DNA from: a bacterium
GTDB taxonomy: Bacteria; JALSQH01
DNA: 17,152 nt
Assembly (NCBI GenBank): GCA_026985515.1
Contig: JALSQH010000061.1
Location: 1 to 17,152, forward strand
Direction of reading: 5' to 3'
Both the position numbers and the translations under genes were made by a program. The notes under the pieces were generated by a model. The model worked only from the letters and a program-made list of their open reading frames with translations, was not told where the DNA came from and did not search any database. Positions 8,701-15,692 of this stretch are shown in pieces (positions within the stretch are counted from its first letter, which is position 1; every line of letters begins with the position of its first letter).

Positions 8701-9623
8701 ATTATATCTCTACCAGCAATGGAAAAAGATTTTTTATCTCCGTAGGAGTGAGTGACGGCAGTGACCTTGTTTTTTACTCGAGCGGGGAAGATAAGTCTAA
8801 TTATTCTTCAAAAACCATTGCCTCCAGTGTCAATCCTGCCTTTGCCTCCCTTGCCTATGTACCCAGTATTGGAAGTGGTACCAGTGACAGGGTGATTGTG
8901 GCGTACATTGATAATTCCAGGAATGTTTCTCTCTGTCAGTCTGATTATACTGTTGGTTCTGGATGGGGAGATTTTACATGTAACTCTCTAAGCCTTGGAG
9001 CAACGCCTTCAGCCATTCTTCTTGATATAGAGGGATTCTGGAATGGAAGTGACTTTACTGCCGACCTGGTCTATACAGCTCTCGGGAGAATTAGATTGGC
9101 TGAAATTGTTAATGGAACCGTGTCAGATGATAGTCCTTTATCAATACCCGGTGGGACTAAACCGTATATTCTGAGGTATGGCGATCCCTCTGATCCAGGT
9201 ATTGCAGTGGTGGGTTATTCAACCTCAACTGGAGACTTCTTTGTGAGAAGTATAAGGTCTGATTCTTTTTCCTCTTCACTTCCCGATGGTAGAATGCTCC
9301 CCTGTGACGATTCTCCATCCTATGCACCTGGCAATAGGGATATGCCTCCCCAGCTTCTCTATGTATTCAATGGAACCACCTACGACAGGAGCGTATTCTA
9401 CATCAAAGATAACACCCTCTACATGGGTGTTGAGGTACCTGAGCTGGGATGCTGGTTCTACAATATTCCCCTTGCACTCTTCGTAAACGGAGATCAGGAC
9501 TATCTCAGAGCTGACTCTGTTTATGGAACTGGTGTTGATCACTATGTGGCAGGGTTTGCACCTCAGATTCTCTTCAGAAATAGCGGAACTCCATTCTATC
9601 TCGACATATATCTCACAAGATAA
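5712..9623 (+). CDS. Large fibronectin type III surface lipoprotein
   Basis: A 1303-residue protein. GTG 5712 is chosen because AGGAGGGG (5699-5706) lies 5 bases upstream and the product then opens with a textbook lipoprotein signal (M-R-K, hydrophobic core, L-S-S-C with Cys22). The frame is open further upstream to TTG 5631, but that would bury the signal. Five fibronectin III repeats of about 90-100 residues follow at roughly 41-133, 137-232, 236-335, 339-441 and 445-545. Each has a core W, a (Y/F)-T/K-D-T-G-L-x-N-G turn, a Y-Y-R-type strand and a closing V-P-P linker. The last 750 or so residues are beta-rich with blade-like aromatic repeats, perhaps a propeller; no enzyme motif was recognised. 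It is probably displayed on the outer membrane and binds protein or polysaccharide. It is the last gene of the operon. Confidence 0.85.
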   Translation: MRKVFVPVFIMVVMVSFSLSSCGGSKKKGKGGNVSGVTELSEVENLAVTPLPEGGKLKLTWKMPDDSRVKGVVIVRKVNSEPSDLSDGEQVYSGSATEFTDTGLTNGVKYFYRVATTDGKGNFSEGVVVSGVPLDTVPPPDVSNVQVITAPEGSALLLIWQNPADPEFQGVKIVRKTGSAPTSVSDGTVVYTGNSEEFKDTGLVNGTLYYYRIFSYDDDGNYSDGVIVAGTPQDLPPPPVGEFRVTVDPAGNTLLLSWSNPDVPDFNGIKILRKENTVPDSCNDSDADEVYNSNATDVSSYTDSFLTDDQLYCYGVCSIDAAGQFSSMVTACAIPHDSLPPSQVYAIGVTVVPEGNILELYWSEPSDDDYMGVLVLRGRDGYCPTATNDTYPGVVTVGVFNTGTAYFKDTGLENDVDYCYSFFSFDEVPNYSAPAQFHATPHDSVPPEGPDDAKSAPTFFGNIVAWHMSTTDDVSGYLVLARSDRYPTGATDPEARVVYRGYLESDSSSFYSVNDTGASLDTLWYYSIYSYDETPNYSTPAYAKSGLFLHAVDSVGVSGLISKMVPYRSGYAIFYTDSKTREGLKVAYNPDDFNFAGSSFATVTTQPVSSFDVTDDGSGGYYVSLFSLWDKAGLNLYHFDGNVTYVRRITTIADIDSNSRFSVYFATSLYREGDNLHFFYFEVTHEVTLTEAVYNTVSGTLSYKREITTAPADYIPLKIVARYNPVSNRGEVVCYYFSFSIPAAQIVYGREDNGNWSFFTVDQNSGYTLSPPAFEISDSGKGYIFYRRNEADYTFRGVLKIYPEDSTIPTVQTFGKEYSINKALLLNSPAIVLDGDRWEVVRYVNESGIIFTEGELTGLYMDGANPVTVTIENYPDFLNRAFDYPLLGVKSTSAFISSGGKLFISAWNQDLKSYEGVPFSSDPFSASVIEENQDYHLPLLPVIRNGGFDLFEDETGNVNVMASGFKRGGAGVYGLQISASVAKIGSSASGFNIFDSDYISTSNGKRFFISVGVSDGSDLVFYSSGEDKSNYSSKTIASSVNPAFASLAYVPSIGSGTSDRVIVAYIDNSRNVSLCQSDYTVGSGWGDFTCNSLSLGATPSAILLDIEGFWNGSDFTADLVYTALGRIRLAEIVNGTVSDDSPLSIPGGTKPYILRYGDPSDPGIAVVGYSTSTGDFFVRSIRSDSFSSSLPDGRMLPCDDSPSYAPGNRDMPPQLLYVFNGTTYDRSVFYIKDNTLYMGVEVPELGCWFYNIPLALFVNGDQDYLRADSVYGTGVDHYVAGFAPQILFRNSGTPFYLDIYLTR

Positions 9624-9650
9624 GAGGGGGTGGTTTCCCCCCTTTTTTTT
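9622..9650 (+). terminator. Rho-independent terminator ending the kinase/FnIII operon
   Basis: AGGGGG (9625-9630) pairs with CCCCCT (9638-9643) around a 7-base loop, and a run of eight T follows (9643-9650). The stem begins right at the stop codon of the FnIII lipoprotein gene. Flanking A/T pairs can lengthen it by two or three bases. Confidence 0.88.
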
Positions 9651-9689
9651 GTTTTCAGAAAATCCGCTCTGAATAGTGGTAAATTTAAC

Positions 9690-9717
9690 TTGACATCATC
9701 AATAATTGTCGTAAAAT
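9690..9717 (+). promoter_or_regulatory. Sigma-70-type promoter for the TPR-like gene
   Basis: A perfect TTGACA (9690-9695) is followed after 16 bases by TAAAAT (9712-9717), which matches the -10 consensus at 5 of 6. Transcription would start near 9724, giving a leader of about 20 bases that contains GGAGG. The promoter lies directly after the upstream operon terminator. Confidence 0.75.
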
Positions 9718-9742
9718 TTGCAAGAAAAATCTGGAGGCTGTG

Positions 9743-10438
9743 ATGGACGAAGTTTTTGAACTTGGTGAAGAGGTGGGGGATTTACTCGTAAAACATACGC
9801 CACTTTCATTGACTCTGGTTAAGCAAAAGATTTTGCGATTTGTAAAGACTTATGGTCTTGTGAGACATCCCGTTCTTTTTCAGATAATTGCCCTTTATGC
9901 AGGTTATTCCGGAAAGAGGAGGAGTGCGGAAAGGTTCTTTGATCTGGCGATGGATCTGTGTGAGGATGAAGACATGTTTATTGAACTGATCATAAACAGG
10001 ATAATCTATTACCTGGAGATTGGGGAGAGAGATGAGGGGAAGGAGTTACTTTCTGAAGCAAAGGAGGAGTTCCCTGATTGTGGAAAGTTACGTTTACTTG
10101 AAGTTGATATTGCCATCCGTGAGCAAGACTGGAGAAAAATCACTGAATTTATTGGTAACTCAAGAGGTCTTGACAGGATGTTAAGGGAGATGAGCCTTGC
10201 TGGGCTTTTTTACAAAAATGGTGATGTTAAAACAAGTATGGTGATTCTCCAGAGTGTGTTGAGTTCAAGGATTCTTCTTCTCAGAAGGAGGGGGAAAAAT
10301 AATTTCAGGGAAAATCATGAGGAGTCACTCCGTTTAATGGAGAAAGTGGCCAATCTTATCTCCCCCTACGGGTATGAAGCTTTTGTGACATTTAAGAACA
10401 GAATGAAGGGAAGGAAAAATCTCCTTCAATTTGAATGA
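9743..10438 (+). CDS. Helical-repeat (TPR-like) protein, function unknown
   Basis: A 231-residue soluble protein without a signal peptide or membrane segment. ATG 9743 has GGAGG at 9733-9737, 5 bases upstream; GTG 9740 is in frame but too close to that site. The sequence is almost all alpha-helical, with helix pairs of TPR character in the middle (about 35-185). Examples are the A-L-Y-A-G-Y-S-G-K-R-R-S-A-E segment and a later L-F-Y-K-N-G-D-V-K-T-S segment, both with the small-residue and turn pattern of TPR units. No catalytic motif is visible. It has its own promoter and is followed by a second promoter for the next gene, so it may be a single-gene unit. A protein-interaction role is likely; its partner is unknown. 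Confidence 0.75.
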   Translation: MDEVFELGEEVGDLLVKHTPLSLTLVKQKILRFVKTYGLVRHPVLFQIIALYAGYSGKRRSAERFFDLAMDLCEDEDMFIELIINRIIYYLEIGERDEGKELLSEAKEEFPDCGKLRLLEVDIAIREQDWRKITEFIGNSRGLDRMLREMSLAGLFYKNGDVKTSMVILQSVLSSRILLLRRRGKNNFRENHEESLRLMEKVANLISPYGYEAFVTFKNRMKGRKNLLQFE

Positions 10439-10448
10439 GTTAATTTTA

Positions 10449-10463
10449 AAAAGTGTCACTTTT
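10449..10463. repeat. 15-bp inverted repeat overlapping the next promoter
   Basis: AAAAGTG and CACTTTT are exact reverse complements around a single T. The repeat lies just upstream of the extended -10 box at 10465-10473, where a regulator would block or assist polymerase. It could instead act as a weak A/T hairpin ending the upstream transcript. No known regulator can be named. Confidence 0.5.
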
Positions 10464-10464
10464 A

Positions 10465-10473
10465 TGGTAAAAT
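10465..10473 (+). promoter_or_regulatory. Extended -10 promoter with apparent leaderless start
   Basis: TGGTAAAAT carries the TGn extension plus a 5 of 6 match to TATAAT. No good -35 is present, which extended -10 promoters tolerate. The start of transcription expected 7 or so bases further on falls at about 10480-10481, on or next to the GTG start codon of the following gene, which has no Shine-Dalgarno sequence. Confidence 0.55.
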
Positions 10474-10480
10474 AGCACTG

Positions 10481-11197
10481 GTGGGTTTTCCTTTTGTTAG
10501 AAAGTTATTGGTAATAATTTTTATTTCACTGTATATCACCACTTCCCTCTATTCAGATGCAATTTTTGGTGTGGGAGGTGTGGAACCAAGGCTAACATGG
10601 AGGTTACTGTCAAAATTAAAGGCAGACGTATATTTTCAAAATTTTGATGACCCCTGGATTGAGCATGTGGAGAATTTTAAAAAGATTGGGAGAAGGGTCA
10701 TAGTAGTTTTAATGGGTCCGGAGGGGGAAAGAGGAAGTTTTCTCCTATCAAAAAGGGGAATTTATCCAGATTATCTCATGCTCATCAATCCCGGCTGCCT
10801 GAAGTTACCATCCCACCTTAAACTGGTTTACTTTCCCCTGCTCTTTAATCTCTTCTTCCCCATTACTGGTAAGTGGTGGCTTGATGAATTTTTCAGCTAC
10901 ATCTTCTCAGATGGAAAGGCTGAGGAGATTATATTTCGGTCATACCTGTATTACTGGGGAAGACGGGGCAGGAGAATCCCTGATTTTTTCAGATGCAATT
11001 TTTCCCCATTTCTTTATGGAGGGAAAGTTTTAATAGTTTGGGACCCGGATCTTGCAGGTTTTGAGAAGGCAAAGGGTGAATATTTTGCAGATAAACGAAT
11101 CTTTGAATTGCCGGGAAGCGGGTTCTTCATTCAGGAGAGCAACCCCTGGTATTTAATTGCAATTTTAAATTCCATTATTTTCAGGAGGATCAGATGA
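10481..11197 (+). CDS. Exported degenerate alpha/beta-hydrolase-like protein
   Basis: A 238-residue protein. GTG 10481 is the only sensible start; no Shine-Dalgarno site precedes it. A hydrophobic N-terminus (about 8-25) looks like a signal peptide or anchor. The rest aligns by eye to alpha/beta hydrolases: V-I-V-V strand, then the nucleophile-elbow region, L-M-L-I-N-P-G (98-105), and the late strand K-V-L-I-V-W-D-P-D (182-190) followed by L-P-G-S-G-F-F-I-Q-E. In active members the elbow reads G-x-S-x-G and the last motif has His after G-x-G. Here the elbow reads M-G-P-E-G, with Pro80 in the Ser place, and the His place is Phe215. The early oxyanion strand also seems to be missing. It is probably catalytically dead and structural or binding. 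Its stop overlaps the epimerase start by 4 bases. Remote homology without a search is the main doubt. Confidence 0.6.
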   Translation: MGFPFVRKLLVIIFISLYITTSLYSDAIFGVGGVEPRLTWRLLSKLKADVYFQNFDDPWIEHVENFKKIGRRVIVVLMGPEGERGSFLLSKRGIYPDYLMLINPGCLKLPSHLKLVYFPLLFNLFFPITGKWWLDEFFSYIFSDGKAEEIIFRSYLYYWGRRGRRIPDFFRCNFSPFLYGGKVLIVWDPDLAGFEKAKGEYFADKRIFELPGSGFFIQESNPWYLIAILNSIIFRRIR

Positions 11198-12159
11198 AAA
11201 AGGTCCTTGTAACGGGAGCCACAGGCTTCATTGGGAGGAATCTTGTGGAAGAACTTCTTAGAAATGGGTATGAGGTCAGGGTACTGGTTAGAAAGAAAGG
11301 GAAGGTGGAGTGGTGTGGTGAGGTTGAGGAAGTGGTAGGAGATGTACTTGTGTATGATACTCTATCCCCTGCTTTTGAGGGAGTGGATGGAGTTTTTCAC
11401 CTGGCGGGAGTAATTTCCACAAGAAGAAGAGATGAGAAGTTTATGTATGAAATCAATTACATTGGAGCTAAAAATGTTTTTGAAAATGCACTGAAAGCAG
11501 GTGTAAAAAGATTTCTCTACCTTGCCTCCATTTTTGCTCTTGGTGTGGGAAACAGAGAGCACCCGGCAGATGAGAATGTTAAATACAATCTTGGTCATTT
11601 AAAAATTGCGTACTTCAGAGCCAAGAGGGCTGCAGAGATGGAATCAATTAACTATCTGGATAGGGGGTTACCGGTAATTTATGTCTATCCAACTTTCTGT
11701 CTCGGTCCCGGCGATGAGTATATATCCTCCTCCAGATTACTGGTGGAATTTATGAGGGGGAGGATCCCTGCAGCAGCTCCAGGGGGATTCAATGTGATTG
11801 ATGTGAGAGATACCGCAAGGGGATTGAGGTTGGGGTATGAAAAGGGAAAGGTAGGTGAGAGGTATATTATTGGCGGTACCAACATTACCTACTTTGATTT
11901 TCTCAGAGAGGTGGCCAGATTGACGGGGAGAAGCCCCCCCCGATTTATTGTTCCCGCTCCAGTAATAAGAATTGCGGGAGAAGTGATGGACGTGCTGCTC
12001 AAAAATCCTCCCATTGATCATGGAGTTGGGCTGATGGCAGGTTACTACTGGTACTACGACGATTCAAAGTCGCGGAGAGAACTGGGGCATACGAGCAGGC
12101 CACTTTCAGAGACAATTGTTGATGCAGTCAGGTGGTTCAGGGACAGAGGTTATTTTTGA
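11194..12159 (+). CDS. NAD-dependent epimerase/dehydratase (extended SDR)
   Basis: A 321-residue cytoplasmic extended short-chain dehydrogenase. The Rossmann dinucleotide motif is T-G-A-T-G-F-I-G (7-14). D50 and the F-H-L-A-G motif (68-72) complete the NAD(P) site. The catalytic triad is intact: S112 in L-A-S-I, and Y140-x-x-x-K144. The P-T-F-C-L-G-P-G-D segment and the overall pattern are closest to dihydroflavonol-4-reductase-like and hopanoid-associated HpnA-type sugar epimerases. The substrate cannot be assigned from sequence alone. The start ATG 11194 has AGGAGG at 11183-11188 and overlaps the stop of the hydrolase-like gene, so the pair is co-translated. Its 3' end overlaps the end of the opposite-strand gene by 10 bases. 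Confidence 0.88.
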   Translation: MKKVLVTGATGFIGRNLVEELLRNGYEVRVLVRKKGKVEWCGEVEEVVGDVLVYDTLSPAFEGVDGVFHLAGVISTRRRDEKFMYEINYIGAKNVFENALKAGVKRFLYLASIFALGVGNREHPADENVKYNLGHLKIAYFRAKRAAEMESINYLDRGLPVIYVYPTFCLGPGDEYISSSRLLVEFMRGRIPAAAPGGFNVIDVRDTARGLRLGYEKGKVGERYIIGGTNITYFDFLREVARLTGRSPPRFIVPAPVIRIAGEVMDVLLKNPPIDHGVGLMAGYYWYYDDSKSRRELGHTSRPLSETIVDAVRWFRDRGYF

Positions 12160-14657
12160 GAGTTGATCCTTGTAATGTAGCCCGCAGTTGCGTCGAGGAT
12201 TACCTCTTCACCGTCCTTTAATTTTTTCGTGGCATCTTTTACGCCTGCCACGGCAGGTATTTTGAATTCCCTTGCAATTATGGCACCATGTGAGAGTAGC
12301 CCACCCACCTCAAATATTGCTCCAGATACTTTCCCGATCAGAGAACTCCATGAGGGATCAATGTTGCTCATTACTATTATTTCACCCTCTTCCACCATAA
12401 AAAAATCATCGAGGGAACGAATGATTCTCACTTTTCCCCTCGCGTAACCGGGGCTTATGGTTTCTCCAGTTAAATGTTCCAGATTCCCTGCCGGGACTTC
12501 GAAGGGTTTCCCCCCCAGTATGTAATCTGGCGGTGATTCTGATTGAAAAAATTTTTCTTTCCGCTCTTCAATCTGTTTTACAGGATCAGTATTTCCGTTG
12601 ATGATGATTTCTTTTATCTCATCAAAAGTCAAGAAAAATATCTCTTCTCTGTCCCCAAGCACCCCCTCCTCCATCAGTTTCTCAGCAATTTTCAGAAGAA
12701 TTTTCCTGAAGGCAAGGAGGTAAATATCAGCATAGAATCTCATATTCTCCCTCATGGTCAAATAGGTGCGTGATAACCACAGAAACAGGAGAAAGGGTGG
12801 ATAGTAGATTATCCTCCATTTAACCCTTTCCTCTTTTGCCCTTTGTTTAAGAATTCTGAGAGTTTCTCCAGTACTTCTCTCTTCGAGTGGCGGAATTGAG
12901 GAAGATTTTATGATTTTAAGGACAAGGATCTCATCCTCTTCCCATCTTGGTATGAGAAGGTCCCTTTCTTCTGAACGGTGACGGTACTTTCTTATGAAAT
13001 TTTCCCATTCTCTGGCAAATTCTGGATATTTTTTCTTCATATTTTCCAGTTCCTCAGGTGTGGAAATTTTTTCCCACTCCTCTGGGAGATTTTCCCTGAT
13101 TTTTTTCATTTCTTTCATAAAGGTGGTGTTAATATCACCCTTAAGTCCAGAGAAAAGAATATGAGAGTAGCTTTTTGCAAATTTTCTTCCAGTCATTTTT
13201 TCAAAAATTTTCAATGTCAGGGGAACACCTATGTAGGCGTAGGTTACCCCCCACACCACTATGGAGAGGAACTCCCTAAGTTCTTCTTCGATTTTATACA
13301 TGCTTTCCAGAAGTTCGTTTTTCCCTGTCGGAAGCGAGAAGTCGAGCCATTTGAGTGTATTTTCCTCAACGAATTTTTGAAAAATCAGATAGTTGCTGTG
13401 AAAATACCAGGGAAGCCGTGCCATCAGAAACCTTATCATGGCAACAGGGAGTTTTGCAGGCAGGGGTGAAGAGTTTTTTCTGATTTCTTCCTTCATTGAT
13501 GGGGGAAACATTGATAGAAGCTCCTCTGTCAGAGCCCATCGGGGAATTATCCCGAAAGCCTGTTTGAGAAGGTCAAGGTTGATGTATATATGGTCGTGAA
13601 ACAGAGCGATGCCAGGTATATCACTTAATTCTCGCCCCAGAAGTGCTTTAAGTGGTTTTTTTATCATAGAATCTTCAATTGCTTTTCCAACAAGGGAAAA
13701 CATAACCGGACTCACCTTCCCCGACCAGAATTCTTCACCCAGGATGCGGGACCAGTGGTATTGACTGAAGTCCTCCCTGTGGGTTATGGGTCTAGCCTGA
13801 AGAATGTATATCTGGTTACAGCAGTAGGTCCACTCAATATCCCTTGGTGAACTGTAGATCTCTTCAATTTTCTTCCCCGTCTGGATAAGTTCTCTGATAA
13901 TGTTATGAGGCAGAGGCTTCTTACCCACCTCCATTTTTTTCAGGCCATTTTGATAAAAGATTACCCTGAATTTTTCTGGAATTTTTTGCTGAATAATCTT
14001 TCCCTCATGAGTTACCTCATATCTTCCCGGTTCCACCTCTCCCTGAACAAGAGGAGATGCGATTCCAGGTACATACTCAATTATCATCCTGCCATTCATC
14101 CTGGTGAAGATAACGCCTGAGTATTCACCAGGTATAAATTTTTGCAGGATTATTGCTCCTCTTAAAGTATCTTCACCATATCTCTCCATGTGTTGAATGA
14201 TTCCCTGATTGAAAAAGGATTTGAGGACAGTTTTGATTGCAGCAGTTACTTCTTCCTCTTTTGAATCAACACCCACTACCGATTCACCCTGTCCCGCCAT
14301 GGAGAATGCGGAGGTATCTTCATAGAGGATCGAACTTCTCACGGCGATTGTTTTCCATTTCTTGATTATCTTTAGGAGATTTTCCCATTCTACTCCCATC
14401 AAGGTTTTAAAGTTTATTGAGTCCAGTTTTTCCCTTGCTTTTTCAGAAGCTGAATAATCTCCTCTCCTGATTCTTTCTATAAGATTTTCCATTTGGGCTG
14501 CCTGGAAAACCTTCTGTGTAAAGTTTGTGGTGAGAATGACGGCAGGTGGTACATTTAAACCCTTTCTGTATAAATAAGCGAGGGATGAGCCCTTACCTCC
14601 ACTTATTTCTCTCTCTGTGGCTTTTCTATCAGATAAATCAATGATGATTTCTGCCAT
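12150..14657 (-). CDS. PEP-utilising phosphotransferase, rifampicin phosphotransferase-like
   Basis: An 835-residue protein with three parts. Residues about 1-295 form the ATP-grasp PPDK/PEP synthase N-terminal domain: G-G-K-G-S-S (20-25), A-V-R-S-S (105-109), S-G-V-I-F-T-R (180-186), D-I-E-W (273-276) and L-Q-A-R-P-I-T (286-292). The middle, about 300-730, matches the rifampicin-binding region by its Y-R-H-R (558-561), I-P-R-W-E-E-D (569-575) and E-E-I-F-F-L-T-F-D-E pattern. The C-terminal phosphohistidine swivel domain has G-G-L-L-S-H-G with catalytic His790. The TIM-barrel PEP-binding domain of true PEP synthase is absent, and the length is near that of rifampicin phosphotransferase. The natural substrate is unknown; drug resistance should not be assumed. 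The start overlaps the upstream gene by 20 bases, with no clear Shine-Dalgarno site. Confidence 0.82.
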   Translation of the reverse strand: MAEIIIDLSDRKATEREISGGKGSSLAYLYRKGLNVPPAVILTTNFTQKVFQAAQMENLIERIRRGDYSASEKAREKLDSINFKTLMGVEWENLLKIIKKWKTIAVRSSILYEDTSAFSMAGQGESVVGVDSKEEEVTAAIKTVLKSFFNQGIIQHMERYGEDTLRGAIILQKFIPGEYSGVIFTRMNGRMIIEYVPGIASPLVQGEVEPGRYEVTHEGKIIQQKIPEKFRVIFYQNGLKKMEVGKKPLPHNIIRELIQTGKKIEEIYSSPRDIEWTYCCNQIYILQARPITHREDFSQYHWSRILGEEFWSGKVSPVMFSLVGKAIEDSMIKKPLKALLGRELSDIPGIALFHDHIYINLDLLKQAFGIIPRWALTEELLSMFPPSMKEEIRKNSSPLPAKLPVAMIRFLMARLPWYFHSNYLIFQKFVEENTLKWLDFSLPTGKNELLESMYKIEEELREFLSIVVWGVTYAYIGVPLTLKIFEKMTGRKFAKSYSHILFSGLKGDINTTFMKEMKKIRENLPEEWEKISTPEELENMKKKYPEFAREWENFIRKYRHRSEERDLLIPRWEEDEILVLKIIKSSSIPPLEERSTGETLRILKQRAKEERVKWRIIYYPPFLLFLWLSRTYLTMRENMRFYADIYLLAFRKILLKIAEKLMEEGVLGDREEIFFLTFDEIKEIIINGNTDPVKQIEERKEKFFQSESPPDYILGGKPFEVPAGNLEHLTGETISPGYARGKVRIIRSLDDFFMVEEGEIIVMSNIDPSWSSLIGKVSGAIFEVGGLLSHGAIIAREFKIPAVAGVKDATKKLKDGEEVILDATAGYITRINSQK

Positions 14658-15603
14658 AATTTTTCAACCAGAACTTTTCTAACTTTTTCCTCTGATAAAT
14701 CAGGAAGTCCCTTACCTCACTTTTCCATTTGAGGTCGTAGAGTGCACCGTAAATTTCGTCGTAATATATTAGATCACCGGAGATTATCCATAGTTCTGTG
14801 TGATTGGAAAGCAGGAGTTTGACTGTATCGTGGGGGGAAAAATTATCCTTCACTGCCTTCATGTAAAGATCATCTGAAACAATGAATCCTGAAAAACCCT
14901 CTTCCCTCAAAAGCTTTTCCGTGGTGGGTGCAAGGGATGCAGGCAGAACAGGATCAATAAAGTCAAAAGCCACATGAGTTGTCATGATAAAATCAAGATT
15001 CTGAAAATTTTCTCTGAATGGTGGGAAATACAGCTCCTTCCATTTTTCGTAATTCACATGATCATGTGGCAACATTTGATGAGAATCTGCCACAACCCCT
15101 CCATGACCGGGAAAATGCTTACCACAGGAGAAGATTTGCCTTTCACTGAAGATGCTAATCCACTCTTTCCCGATTTCTTTTACCACTTCCGGGGAGGATG
15201 AAAAAGCTCTGTCTCCTATCACATCACTTTCAACGATTGCAACATCAAGCACAGGTGCAAGGTTGAGATTGAATCCACACTTTCTTAATAGATCAGCCAT
15301 TCTCCCGATTGTCTCCCTGAATTTTTCGGGAGAAGATGAAAATATTTCTGCCATTTCTCTTGCCGGGGGAAATTTTTCAGGCAGTCTGTTGACCCTGCCA
15401 CCTTCCTGATCGACTGCGATGAAAACGGGAAATGGAGAGCAAATGGCCTTAAGTTCCTCAATCATCTGAACAAGCTGCTCCCGGTCGTAGATGTTCTTTT
15501 TGAAGATGATCCACCCGGCAGGATTGTAGTTCCTGCAGAATTCTCTTGCGCTTTCAGTATCATATCCCTCAAAACCCAGTATGAACAACCTTCCCTCAAT
15601 CAT
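14638..15603 (-). CDS. Beta-N-acetylhexosaminidase, GH3 family, NagZ-like
   Basis: A 321-residue protein without a signal peptide, so cytoplasmic. Family signatures are D-Q-E-G-G-R-V-N-R-L (65-74), K-H-F-P-G-H-G (162-168) followed by the loop D173-S-H175 that gives NagZ enzymes their His-Asp acid/base, and the nucleophile D244 in V-S-D-D-L. NagZ removes GlcNAc from anhydro-muropeptides during peptidoglycan recycling. The length fits the single-domain NagZ class. ATG at 15603-15601 gives the usual N-terminus (M-I-E-G-R-L-F-I-L-G-F-E-G); a TTG at 15621 would add six residues. No Shine-Dalgarno site is seen before either, so a leaderless start is possible. It is the first gene of a two-gene unit with the PEP-utilising enzyme. 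Confidence 0.85.
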   Translation of the reverse strand: MIEGRLFILGFEGYDTESAREFCRNYNPAGWIIFKKNIYDREQLVQMIEELKAICSPFPVFIAVDQEGGRVNRLPEKFPPAREMAEIFSSSPEKFRETIGRMADLLRKCGFNLNLAPVLDVAIVESDVIGDRAFSSSPEVVKEIGKEWISIFSERQIFSCGKHFPGHGGVVADSHQMLPHDHVNYEKWKELYFPPFRENFQNLDFIMTTHVAFDFIDPVLPASLAPTTEKLLREEGFSGFIVSDDLYMKAVKDNFSPHDTVKLLLSNHTELWIISGDLIYYDEIYGALYDLKWKSEVRDFLIYQRKKLEKFWLKNYGRNHH

Positions 15604-15609
15604 ACTATA

Positions 15610-15638
15610 ATTTTCTAACAAAAGGGGGAATTATGCAA
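15610..15638 (-). promoter_or_regulatory. Weak candidate promoter for the nagZ-like gene
   Basis: Read on the minus strand, TTGCAT (15638-15633) and GAAAAT (15615-15610) are 17 bases apart; a TGT-TAGAAA extended -10 reading overlaps them (15620-15612). Either would place the start of transcription at or near the ATG at 15603, in line with the missing ribosome binding site. The matches are poor. Confidence 0.25.
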
Positions 15639-15658
15639 ATGGAAAACCTGATCTTCCC

Positions 15659-15686
15659 TTGACAACTAAAACCTTTTAAATATAAT
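15659..15686 (+). promoter_or_regulatory. Near-consensus sigma-70 promoter of the speD-speE operon
   Basis: TTGACA (15659-15664) and TATAAT (15681-15686) are both perfect hexamers with a 16-base spacer. Transcription should begin near 15693, leaving about 125 bases before the speD start codon. A core promoter this strong suggests that control lies downstream, in the leader. Confidence 0.88.
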
Positions 15687-15692
15687 ACCTAA

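Noticed and set aside
12978-13469. A 163-codon plus-strand frame inside the PEP-utilising gene
   Set aside because: It lies entirely antisense to a gene with clear domains, is rich in Phe and His as expected of an antisense reading, and has no recognisable motif.
15604-15609. TATAGT on the minus strand as a -10 box for the nagZ-like gene
   Set aside because: It touches the ATG, so transcription would start inside the coding region.
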